DNA of 64,000 nucleotides from Microcella sp. (GTDB lineage Bacteria; Actinomycetota; Actinomycetes; Actinomycetales; Microbacteriaceae): positions 1,922,001 to 1,986,000 of the forward strand of contig NZ_CP075524.1 of NCBI RefSeq assembly GCF_025808395.1, written 5' to 3'. Made by a program: the position numbers and the translations under genes. Shown here piece after piece: positions 1 through 6,996 of the stretch (positions within the stretch are counted from its first letter, which is position 1; each line of letters starts with the position of its first letter). The notes below the pieces were generated by a model. It saw nothing but the letters and a program-made list of their open reading frames with translations. It had not been told where the DNA came from and ran no database searches.

Positions 1-588
1 AATGTGCACGAGGCACGGAAACGACATCGTTCGGTTGTCATCGGCCGCGTACTCCATGATCGTGACGGCTTCACCAGGCTTCTCAAGCGTCAGATCAGCG
101 GCGCTGTATGATGCTTGGTTTCTCTCGTGCGCGTTCCGAAGCTGCTCGACCCGCTTTGAAAGTTGGTTCACACCGCCCGCGTCTTTGCCGGGCCATGTAA
201 TCATGCGACTGAAGTAGGTGCCCCGCCTGTTGGTCGGCTCGGTCTTGAGGGTTTCGAGCATGTCGATGTAGTTCTCATATAGACGCGTGGCACACGCGTT
301 GAGCTTTTCCTCGCTTGCCTTACTCATGCCAGGGAACCAACTCGGTCCAGAGTTGCGGTACAGCGATCTCGGGAACAGAGTGTTGGCGACCGTCTCGACT
401 CGTTGCCGCTTGGCCCCGGCTAGCGCCATTCCTACGAGGTCTGCCACTCCAGCGTGTGGGTCGCTAAGAGGATCGGTGACCGTCAACACAAGGTTGGTAG
501 TGACTCCGCTCCTGTATGTGACGGCCACGTCGAGAGCGTCAACCCAAGCCTCGGCAATGTTTGCGCGCGGGGGGATGCTGACGGTCAT
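1..588 (-). CDS. Thymidylate-synthase-like protein, C-terminus cut by window edge
   Basis: Reading leftward from an ATG at 588, the frame stays open for 196 codons to the window edge, so the C-terminal part is missing. The visible part contains TVANTLFPRSLY (about 71-82) and RRGTYFSRMI followed by VNQL (about 123-145). It ends in FPCLVHI, a Pro-Cys pair in the position of the thymidylate synthase nucleophile. This pattern matches divergent thymidylate synthase homologues that occur in DNA-base-modification loci, which use a TS-type cysteine chemistry to add a one-carbon group at C5 of a pyrimidine. The start overlaps the stop of the upstream 114-codon gene by four bases (ATGA), implying translational coupling. 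The low GC and the neighbours place it in the island. The TS assignment rests on motif recognition; the substrate is unknown. Confidence 0.6.
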   Translation of the reverse strand, partial: MTVSIPPRANIAEAWVDALDVAVTYRSGVTTNLVLTVTDPLSDPHAGVADLVGMALAGAKRQRVETVANTLFPRSLYRNSGPSWFPGMSKASEEKLNACATRLYENYIDMLETLKTEPTNRRGTYFSRMITWPGKDAGGVNQLSKRVEQLRNAHERNQASYSAADLTLEKPGEAVTIMEYAADDNRTMSFPCLVHI

Positions 589-929
589 GCAGTCACCGGT
601 TTCCGCGCTTGCAAAGCTGAGAAGATCAGTGCCGACACTGCGGCCATCGTGGCCCAGTTTCTTTCTGCGACCTTAGACAGCTTGATGAGACGCTTCTTGC
701 CAAACAACGCGTTGAAGCGATTCACCGCTAGCACGGCCTGTGGGGACTCTAGGACTGGGGAGCCGTCCGTGCTCACCGCAGTGCTGCTGGCGAACTCTGC
801 GGGGGTCTCGCCGTACGCGCCCGCGATCGTGTCCTCGACGATCGCGCGAACCTCAACAGCGGACAAGGTATACGCGTCGTCGACTGACATGGGGAATACC
901 GCAGTTCGCGGTGTTGCCATCATCGTCAT
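585..929 (-). CDS. Small protein of unknown function, first gene of coupled pair
   Basis: This frame encodes 114 residues, and I do not recognise a family. The N-terminal half is acidic (SVDDAYTLSAVEVRAIVEDT), and the C-terminal part is basic and helical (NALFGKKRLIKLSKVAERN). There is no signal peptide, and the hydrophobic stretch near residues 92-103 is too short to be a clear membrane helix. It is the first gene behind its own promoter, and its stop codon overlaps the start of the TS-like gene. The ATG at 929 lies 6 bases from a candidate -10, so the transcript is probably leaderless; an in-frame ATG at 923 is an alternative. Being first behind an inverted repeat it could be an accessory or regulatory subunit, but nothing in the sequence proves that. 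Confidence 0.6.
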   Translation of the reverse strand: MTMMATPRTAVFPMSVDDAYTLSAVEVRAIVEDTIAGAYGETPAEFASSTAVSTDGSPVLESPQAVLAVNRFNALFGKKRLIKLSKVAERNWATMAAVSALIFSALQARKPVTA

Positions 930-934
930 AACTC

Positions 935-964
935 TAGTGTCAGATATTCCGACACTAATGTCAA
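935..964 (-). promoter_or_regulatory. Promoter with overlapping inverted-repeat operator inside the island
   Basis: On the minus strand a perfect TTGACA (964-959) is followed after 17 bases by GACACT (941-936) and after six more by the ATG at 929, which fits a leaderless promoter. A perfect inverted repeat with 7-bp arms TAGTGTC/GACACTA and a 9-bp centre (935-957) covers the -10 and most of the spacer. A repressor bound there would block the polymerase. This would give the last two genes of the island their own controlled transcript although they follow the upstream operon by only 39 bases. Confidence 0.65.
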
Positions 965-968
965 GTAA

Positions 969-1982
969 TCACACTGACACGAGTTGCGGCTGGCGCGTTA
1001 CATCGACAACGTGCTCATCCTTGGAAAGATGAGGGTTGATTCCCCACTTAGGCGGAAAGAAGAACTCGAGCGGCTCTGTAGAAGCTGAGAATCTCGCTTT
1101 GATCCGGCTCCGGGCGCTAAGGAGCTCCGGGACGGCCTCCCGGCAGTACTTGTCCGTTTCGCAGAAGAGACCCTGAGCGTCTATCGCATGTAACCGGCGA
1201 CCCCAGAGCCCGTTGAACTCGTAGCCGAGTCGATCGAACTCAGCTTCCTGGTGGTCGACCATCCACATGATCGCCTCGCGAGGACTCAGCCCGTTCAGGT
1301 CAAGGAAAACCTTCTTGATTCCGCGTACGGCTCCAGGGCCGGGCTGCGTGAAGTCGTTCTCTGAAAAGTTGATCGGCTCCGAATAGTTCAGGTCAATTGC
1401 CGTCTGATATGACATAAAGTCACCCATTAGCGGAAACTCGTGCAGCATCAGGTAGATGCTTTCGAGCGAAGCTGCCGCTAGCAGCCTATCCGCGAGACTC
1501 TCCATTAGGAACATGTGCTGAAACAGCGACACGTGGTTCAAATGCTTGAGTGACTGACCATACGCATCGGTCGCGCAAAGTATGAACGCACCCGTGTAGA
1601 GGCCGCCATTCTCAGCACGAGTCTCCGAAAGGGCCCGCTCAAAACTGCCATCAGCCAGATCCTGCAATCTTGGCGATCTCTCGAGCTTTGTCGTGACGGA
1701 ATTCCACGTGCGAATGTTGCTGAAGGTACGGAAAGCGACGATCTGGAAGAGTCGGTCCTGCGGAGTCGAGTCGTCCTGCTTGTACGCCACATCACGGATC
1801 ATGTACTGGCTTACCCGGTCGGCCGCGCGGAAGACGTTGCAGAACTTGAACTCCTGCAAGATTGGATCGTGCGTCCACGGCCACGGCGCACCGCTAACAC
1901 GAGCCTCAAATGCCTTCTGTCTCTCAGCCGCGAACTTCCAATAGAGCTCGTACACACCGGGTCGGGGGATGGGATTCCTCAT
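969..1982 (-). CDS. Putative DNA base hypermodification protein (5-hmdU DNA kinase helical domain)
   Basis: The protein has 337 residues. Its N-terminal block YELYWKFAAERQKAFEARV (11-29), then PWTHDPILQEFKFCNVFRAADRVSQYMIR (34-63), and later HEFPLMGDFMSYQTAIDLNYSE match the family annotated as nucleotide kinase domain or 5-hmdU DNA kinase helical domain (HMUDK_hel). That domain occurs in predicted pathways that elaborate 5-hydroxymethyluracil in DNA. No Walker A P-loop is visible, so the protein carries the helical module but not an obvious kinase module. Catalysis, if any, would come from this module itself or from a partner. It sits 16 bases downstream of the TylF-type methyltransferase in the same operon. 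The start has a GGAGAAG ribosome site 8 bases ahead. The family call comes from memory of conserved motifs; the biochemical role is inferred. Confidence 0.72.
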   Translation of the reverse strand: MRNPIPRPGVYELYWKFAAERQKAFEARVSGAPWPWTHDPILQEFKFCNVFRAADRVSQYMIRDVAYKQDDSTPQDRLFQIVAFRTFSNIRTWNSVTTKLERSPRLQDLADGSFERALSETRAENGGLYTGAFILCATDAYGQSLKHLNHVSLFQHMFLMESLADRLLAAASLESIYLMLHEFPLMGDFMSYQTAIDLNYSEPINFSENDFTQPGPGAVRGIKKVFLDLNGLSPREAIMWMVDHQEAEFDRLGYEFNGLWGRRLHAIDAQGLFCETDKYCREAVPELLSARSRIKARFSASTEPLEFFFPPKWGINPHLSKDEHVVDVTRQPQLVSV

Positions 1983-1998
1983 AATGAGTTCTTCTCCG

Positions 1999-2955
1999 TT
2001 ATTTCTGTTTCATGAATACGCCGGTTCCGTGCAGATTGAAGAAGCGATCGTCGTCTGCCAACAGCTCTCTTGCGGCCATCCTCTCGCCTAATGTGTAGCG
2101 GAAACGTGCGACACCCGTTAGGTGATCGAAGACGATCGCGCCCCCAGTCACCACGTTCTCACGCATGGCCTCGATCGCCGCCCTCGCCGAGCTGTAGTTG
2201 TCCGTGTCGACGAAGCCAACGACGACCGGAGTCTGGCCGAGCTGGTTGGCAGTCTCGACGATGTCGCCTCGGATGAGCTCAACACCATCGGCCTCGAGGT
2301 AGCGCTCGACAGAAGCGAAGTCGGTGAATACAGCACCAGGGTGAGCGTACATATCGAGCGCAGATCGACGCGGTGGGAACCCGCCGAACGTGTCGAAGCC
2401 GATCACACGCCATTCACGAGCAAAGGCCTTCGCCAATCGAGCCAGGAACATCGTTGTCCCACCCTTGAACACGCCGAACTCGACAATCGCGCCCTCGAGA
2501 TCTAAGCGTGCCGCATTCCGAACACACTCGTACAGGTGTATCAAGGTATTTGGATAGCCGTTCGCGATCGAAGGCACATGTAGGTTCGCTAGCGTCTGCT
2601 CAAAGAGGTCATCCCGAAACTCATAGTGCGCGTACCCGGCGATAATTATGCTCGGGGCGTACTTGAGATAAGGCAGGGCGTCTCGAATCGCAGCTTCCTT
2701 GGACAGGTCCTCGGCGACCACAATAACTTCGGGAGCGTCAGTAGCGAGAGTGCTCAGCGCGCGCGATACCCCCGACGCAGTCGCCGTCGGGCCGTCGCCG
2801 TACCAACGCACCGTGCACGCCGGCGAACGGCGGGACATTAGTTCAATGACTTCATGCCCAACTTCATCGGATCCGATGACGCCGAAGCGAGTCGCACCAC
2901 CGGCGACTTGCTCGAAGATGTCCTCTCGCAGCTTTGCCCTGTCTTCCGGCCGCAT
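1999..2955 (-). CDS. TylF/MycF-type SAM-dependent methyltransferase with N-terminal Rossmann-like extension
   Basis: The protein has 318 residues. The C-terminal half carries the SAM-binding signature VEFGVFKGGTT (158-168), then GFDTFGGFPP (186-195) and VDTDNYSSARAAIEA, typical of the TylF/MycF family. Family members are metal-dependent O-methyltransferases acting on sugar hydroxyls in macrolide biosynthesis. The first 110 residues look like a separate alpha/beta domain (RFGVIGSDEVGHEVIELM) that may bind a nucleotide or target. It starts two bases after the stop of the TS-Nmad1 gene, so the two are almost certainly co-translated. No antibiotic genes are nearby. In this context a plausible substrate is a hydroxyl on a modified base or its sugar decoration, which is inference. 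GC content is lower than in the core genes. Confidence 0.75.
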   Translation of the reverse strand: MRPEDRAKLREDIFEQVAGGATRFGVIGSDEVGHEVIELMSRRSPACTVRWYGDGPTATASGVSRALSTLATDAPEVIVVAEDLSKEAAIRDALPYLKYAPSIIIAGYAHYEFRDDLFEQTLANLHVPSIANGYPNTLIHLYECVRNAARLDLEGAIVEFGVFKGGTTMFLARLAKAFAREWRVIGFDTFGGFPPRRSALDMYAHPGAVFTDFASVERYLEADGVELIRGDIVETANQLGQTPVVVGFVDTDNYSSARAAIEAMRENVVTGGAIVFDHLTGVARFRYTLGERMAARELLADDDRFFNLHGTGVFMKQK

Positions 2956-2957
2956 CT

Positions 2958-4514
2958 CTATTCGAACTCTCGTCGGAGAGCGGAGAGGGGATTTGGAGTT
3001 CCGCTGGCTACCGCCATGAGGACCCTCGCGGCGAGGTCAGATAGTCGACGAGCTGCGGCGACCTTCTCCTCCATCGATGGCGAACCGAGACGCACGAGCT
3101 TGTCCACCTTGTCAAACTGTTGAACGACCGCCTCAACCTCCGCCTCGATCTTTCCGAAGTCTCCTCGGAGACCACGTTGCGTGATCAGCTCTTCGAAACC
3201 CAATGGTCCATCGCTAAACCCTGATCCACTGCGGCCGAATATCGCTCGAGCAGCTGACTCGTCTTGATCTGCGAGGTAGGTCTCGTACTTCAGCGCGTAC
3301 ACAAAGAGGTCCGCTGCAGTGTCAATCAGTGACTCACTCCCAGACGGAGACCCGCCGATCACGTTCCCGATTCGGTCAGCTTTACGCGCGATGTTCGCGA
3401 GAATGCTGACTTGTTCCCCCCGCCGCTTCCACGAGTCGCCGTACGAAGCGTCTTTTGAACGGTGCAACTCTGCCAGCACCGACTCGAGGGCGCCGGTTTC
3501 ATGATCTTCCGGCGGCTGTTCAAGTAGATCGCGCGAGTCCTTGAATAGCAACTCGCGCAACGCGAAGGCTGTGTCCGTCTTGCCGATTTCGCCAACAAGT
3601 CGCCGAAGAGCAAGGTCGCTTGCCCCATGCTGCTTGGCCCACTTGATCTGGACTGCGTAGAGAAAGTCGCGTAGGAGGGGGTCTGGGAAATTCTTGATGT
3701 CCTGCGCTCGATTATCGCCAGCGCGCAGTCCGGCTTCGATCTCGAACCAATGGCCTACCGTAGCGTCGAACGATTCCCACGGAGTCGCGAAACTAACCGG
3801 GTTCCATCCCGACTCGTAGCCAGAACGTGCGTCGAATTGCGACAAGCAGCGGTCGGCGCGCGCCTCGAACTCGTCATACAAATGCAGCGAGGATATGAAG
3901 AAGCTGGCACTGCCAACTGAAGCACCGAGCCAGAAAGCCATGGCCTCGTGCAGCACGCTCCACTCGAAAGTGTTTATCCCCGAGAAGCCCCAGAGGATGT
4001 CGTTAGACCGAATCACGATGTTGAGATCGAGGCGACCGTCGCGGAGCATGAAGTGCAGCCAGTTGTTGCAAGGGACGTCTTTGCTTGCGTTGTCGAAGTC
4101 CTGCGCCGGATCGTAAAGAGCGGCGACCGCGCGACGGGACGTTGGATCGTTCAGCAGGAGCTGTCGTATCTGGTCAATTTGGTCTACCAAGTCTCCCCAT
4201 GCTCGAAGCCGCGGGCCATACGCCGCACGCCAAACTGCGCCGTCATCGGAGTAGTCCGTCGCGCGAGTCAGGTAGCGAGAAAGGAACTCCATGTCCGAAC
4301 GACCGGCGAGGACCCACATGGTTTCCGCGATTGTGGCCACACAGTCGTTGCCGCGGCCTGGAACAGTGATGAATCGCTCGCGAGGGTTCGTCAAGATAAC
4401 CAGACGGGCGAGGAGCTCGTGGGTTGTTCGACCCCTTACCTCTACTGGCCTGCCTTGCTGTCGAACACTGTGGAGTTCACGAACGAATGCAAACGTCGCA
4501 TTTCGATAACGCAT
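2958..4514 (-). CDS. Thymidylate synthase fused to Nmad1-like nucleotide-modification domain
   Basis: The protein has 518 residues from the ATG at 4514, chosen because AGGAGG lies four bases upstream; an earlier ATG at 4535 lacks this. Residues 1-220 form a thymidylate synthase domain: AETMWVLAGRSD, AYGPRLRAWGD, SRR (phosphate-binding arginines, 126-128), the nucleophile in DVPCNNW (Cys149), RSND (169-172), Asn181, and HLY (211-213). The asparagine at the FNI-equivalent site fits dUMP-type rather than dCMP-type recognition. Asn replaces the usual His after the nucleophile. The C-terminal region contains YGDSWKRRGEQ (358-368), NIARKADRI and ESLIDTAADLFVYALKYE (394-411), the pattern of Nmad1 (formerly DUF1599). 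It is probably the dUMP-modifying entry enzyme and first gene of a three-gene operon. The 232 bases upstream presumably hold its promoter, but I cannot place one convincingly. Confidence 0.78.
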   Translation of the reverse strand: MRYRNATFAFVRELHSVRQQGRPVEVRGRTTHELLARLVILTNPRERFITVPGRGNDCVATIAETMWVLAGRSDMEFLSRYLTRATDYSDDGAVWRAAYGPRLRAWGDLVDQIDQIRQLLLNDPTSRRAVAALYDPAQDFDNASKDVPCNNWLHFMLRDGRLDLNIVIRSNDILWGFSGINTFEWSVLHEAMAFWLGASVGSASFFISSLHLYDEFEARADRCLSQFDARSGYESGWNPVSFATPWESFDATVGHWFEIEAGLRAGDNRAQDIKNFPDPLLRDFLYAVQIKWAKQHGASDLALRRLVGEIGKTDTAFALRELLFKDSRDLLEQPPEDHETGALESVLAELHRSKDASYGDSWKRRGEQVSILANIARKADRIGNVIGGSPSGSESLIDTAADLFVYALKYETYLADQDESAARAIFGRSGSGFSDGPLGFEELITQRGLRGDFGKIEAEVEAVVQQFDKVDKLVRLGSPSMEEKVAAARRLSDLAARVLMAVASGTPNPLSALRREFE

Positions 4515-4746
4515 TGAACCTCCTGATCGAAGCACGTAGCGGGTGCGGTCGGTGTTTCCGGATCACGGATCGGCGGTCTGCGGCCCTAGATGCTCCATTG
4601 CAAGCCCGTTGTGCGCAAGGTTCGCTGACTTGATGAGAGGTTATCGACTTGTTGAGTCACTTCCAGGTTCACACGCCGAAATCTTCACTTTGCACTCTGG
4701 GCCCCTGCATGATGCGTAGGCGAGAGACACCACGAGAGGCGGCCGT

Positions 4747-5676
4747 TCAGCAGGCGAATACAGCCACGCCAGCAAACTCATTTGATAGCCAACTCGGGAC
4801 AGCCTGGTCAGCAAGCACGTCTCTCACATAGTCGGGCGCTTCCCAGCGCAAGCCATCGAGTATCTCTGAGTAGTAGGGGCGGCCATAGTGTCCAGTGTCA
4901 TCTGGCAACTTGCGAAACACGGACTCGGTGCCACGAGTGACCGTGGCTTCCGCAGCGGCGCTATGCGATAGCCATCGATTTGAGCAAACGCGGTCGAACA
5001 ACAGTTGTGCGACTCGCCGAGCACCCCCCTGCTCCCCTTCGAGGAACTCTGCCAAATCCGTATCGGCCAAGTGAAGGTTCCGATCCCAGATGGGCGCCGC
5101 AATAACTCTTGGATCAAGCACATCTTCCAGAGGCAGCGCGATGTCCAGCATCAGCGATACCTCCTGGTCGTGTGCACCTACCGCTGAAGCGAGAACGATG
5201 GCGGGAGCCAGCGACACGGTTGCGCGTTCACACGACACACACGCTTCGAAGTGCTTCGGCGCCCGACAGAACGCGCCCTGGCGCGCGTTTACCGTTCCCA
5301 AGTAGAGGGCGTAAATCGGCGGTACCCGAAGATCAAGTCCGGCCCGTAAGAGGTTCTGCCGTTGTCGCCCAAGGTCGTAATCGAAGTCAATATCCCACGC
5401 CGAAGCTTCTCGTTTCAGACGTTTGGCTTGTACCACCATGCCGAACGCCTCGCCTTTTGAGTCCACCCACCACCAGAGCCAGTCAGCACCAACGCGCTTC
5501 TCCTGATGACGGGTGAAGGGAGCGAACTTTACAACCGGGAACGCTGCAGCCAAAAGCAACTCGGTCACGGGCTCCTCGTGCCAGGAGGCCCCGGCCGCTT
5601 CGTACACGGACATGTGTTCGCTTGCCGCAATGCGAGCTCTGCGAAGGGCCTCGTGTGGCGTTTCTGCAGGGTACAT
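4747..5676 (-). CDS. DUF6615-like PD-(D/E)XK nuclease-fold protein
   Basis: The protein has 309 residues. The N-terminal third holds a pattern typical of restriction-endonuclease-like folds: Glu39 in PVTELLL, Asp65 in GADWLWWW, and the Gln-Ala-Lys triad in VVQAKRL (Q83, K85). The GADW.WW plus VQAKRL combination is characteristic of proteins labelled DUF6615. The conserved tryptophans and the QxK variant are usual for that group. The C-terminal two thirds, rich in cysteine-containing segments such as FCRAPKHFEACVSCE, have no domain I can name. It lies upstream of the hypermodification operon on the same strand, separated by 232 bases, so it may be transcribed separately. By position it is the candidate effector or restriction component. 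Cleavage activity and target are unproven. Confidence 0.65.
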   Translation of the reverse strand: MYPAETPHEALRRARIAASEHMSVYEAAGASWHEEPVTELLLAAAFPVVKFAPFTRHQEKRVGADWLWWWVDSKGEAFGMVVQAKRLKREASAWDIDFDYDLGRQRQNLLRAGLDLRVPPIYALYLGTVNARQGAFCRAPKHFEACVSCERATVSLAPAIVLASAVGAHDQEVSLMLDIALPLEDVLDPRVIAAPIWDRNLHLADTDLAEFLEGEQGGARRVAQLLFDRVCSNRWLSHSAAAEATVTRGTESVFRKLPDDTGHYGRPYYSEILDGLRWEAPDYVRDVLADQAVPSWLSNEFAGVAVFAC

Positions 5677-5795
5677 GTGGACGATGCTCTCAGACCTAGG
5701 TGCAGATGGTCAGCAAAGATGAGCCGGTGGTGCGTAACCGCAGACATCCACGCAAGACGATGCGCGGCGGGTCGAGTGCGGAAAGTCGACCGTGT

Positions 5796-5837
5796 CCTGA
5801 TGCAATCAGGTGAGCCGCACTCTTTGGGGTGCGGCTC
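5796..5837. repeat. Two adjacent perfect inverted repeats at island boundary
   Basis: The first repeat has arms CCTGAT/ATCAGG around GCA (5796-5810). The second starts two bases later with arms GAGCCGCAC/GTGCGGCTC around an 8-base centre (5812-5837). Neither is followed by a clear T tract on either strand. They could form a bidirectional terminator, protein sites or a remnant of the insertion site. Confidence 0.5.
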
Positions 5838-6015
5838 GCCAGCATTAGCCGTTCCCCGAATGAGCAAGGTGCGTCTTCTACATACCAGCCAGCGCAAAGA
5901 GAATGTGAGCCTTGCGCCCGAGTGTCTGGGATCGCAATGCCGATGACTTGGAGCGGCGAGGTGAAAGCAACCGAGATCGAGTTGGCCACGCCCCTGACCC
6001 AGCGCAATGTGAACC

Positions 6016-6055
6016 CTCGCCTGACCGGCCGCCCGCAAGCAGCCGGCCAGGCGAG
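6016..6055 (-). terminator. Probable terminator of the sugar ABC operon
   Basis: A hairpin with outer arms CTCGCCTG/CAGGCGAG and an inner CCGGC/GCCGG stem separated by one mismatch begins 15 bases after the last permease stop codon. There is no long T run, as is common for actinobacterial terminators. It lies at the correct place to end the minus-strand operon that starts with the LacI gene. Confidence 0.65.
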
Positions 6056-6069
6056 CACCACACCACCAC

Positions 6070-6996
6070 CTACCCCTTCTCAGCGCCCTCCGTCGTGTTC
6101 ATGATGCGACGCTGGAAGATGAAGAACAGCACGGCCACCGGAATGCTCATGAGCACGGCGGCTGCGAGCTGCAGCGGGAACTGGTTGCCGGCGCCGAGCG
6201 TGCCTGACACGAGCTGGGCGACGCCGACCGTCAGCGTGTTGAGCTCTTGACTCTGACGGCTGACGATGAAATGGCCCAGTTCGTTCCACGAACCTTGGAA
6301 CGAAAGGATGAAGATCGTCACGAGCGCAGGCGTCGCCATCGGCAGCACGACCGACCAGAAGCGCCGGAAGTTGCCGGCGCCGTCGATGCGCGCCGCCTCT
6401 TCGATCGACTCAGGAATCGAGTCGAAGAACTGCTTCATGATGAACACCCCGGCTGCTGTCGAGAGCAGCGGAATGATCATGCCGCCGTACGTGTCGTAGA
6501 GCCCGATCTGGTTGAGGATCAAGAACCGCGGAATCAGCAGCACGACGCCCGGCACCGACAAGATGCCGATGAAGAGCACGAAGATCACGGTGCGTCCGCG
6601 AAACTTCAGCCTCGAGAGCGCGTAGCCGGCCATCGAGTCGAACAGCACTCGACCGACCGTCACGCACACGGTGATGAGCACCGTGTTGCCCGCCCAGAGC
6701 GGGAACGGCGAGTTCGCGAACAGTCGCTCGTAGGCGGCGAAGGTGATCGTCGCGGGAATCAGGGCCAGCGGGTCTTGCGTCGCCTCAGCATCCGTCTTGA
6801 ATGACCCCGAGATCGAGATCAAGAACGGGTAGATGTAGACGAGCGCGAGGAAGATCAGCATGAGATAGCCGAGCAGGATGCTGCTGCGCGCCTTTGCGCC
6901 GAGCTTCTTGCGTCGCACCTTGGCGGCCGCAGCCGCCTTGGCCTTCGAGGTCGGCTCGGGCGAAGACGCACTTGCTTCGGGCTTGAGATCGGTCAT
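6070..6996 (-). CDS. Carbohydrate ABC transporter permease (MalG/CUT1 type)
   Basis: The protein has 308 residues: a charged cytoplasmic N-terminus rich in Ala/Lys (about 1-38) followed by six hydrophobic segments. The EAA loop that docks on the ATPase reads ESIEEAARIDGAGNFRRF (about 195-212), followed by LPMATP, typical of the MalG half of CUT1 sugar importers. It forms the membrane channel with the permease encoded just upstream, with a four-base ATGA overlap. The neighbourhood supplies a binding protein and a LacI regulator but no ATPase. A shared MsiK-type ATPase elsewhere in the genome probably energises it, as is usual in actinobacteria. The substrate is likely an alpha-glucoside or oligosaccharide, given the debranching-type glucosidase across the divergent promoter. 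That is inferred. Confidence 0.9.
   Translation of the reverse strand: MTDLKPEASASSPEPTSKAKAAAAAKVRRKKLGAKARSSILLGYLMLIFLALVYIYPFLISISGSFKTDAEATQDPLALIPATITFAAYERLFANSPFPLWAGNTVLITVCVTVGRVLFDSMAGYALSRLKFRGRTVIFVLFIGILSVPGVVLLIPRFLILNQIGLYDTYGGMIIPLLSTAAGVFIMKQFFDSIPESIEEAARIDGAGNFRRFWSVVLPMATPALVTIFILSFQGSWNELGHFIVSRQSQELNTLTVGVAQLVSGTLGAGNQFPLQLAAAVLMSIPVAVLFFIFQRRIMNTTEGAEKG

Larger units (their letters stand above)
5677..6069. other. Non-coding junction between island and core operon
   Basis: These 393 bases separate the island from the sugar-transport operon. I find no convincing coding frame, tRNA or integrase-type direct repeat here. The overlapping short frames have shadow-like composition. 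The stretch holds two adjacent hairpins near 5796-5837 and a strong terminator near 6016-6055. Base composition changes across it, so the insertion boundary of the island probably lies within it. Confidence 0.55.

Noticed and set aside
5565..6038. Minus-strand frame across the island boundary
   Set aside because: It overlaps the nuclease gene in another frame, shows no motif, and crosses hairpins and the operon terminator.
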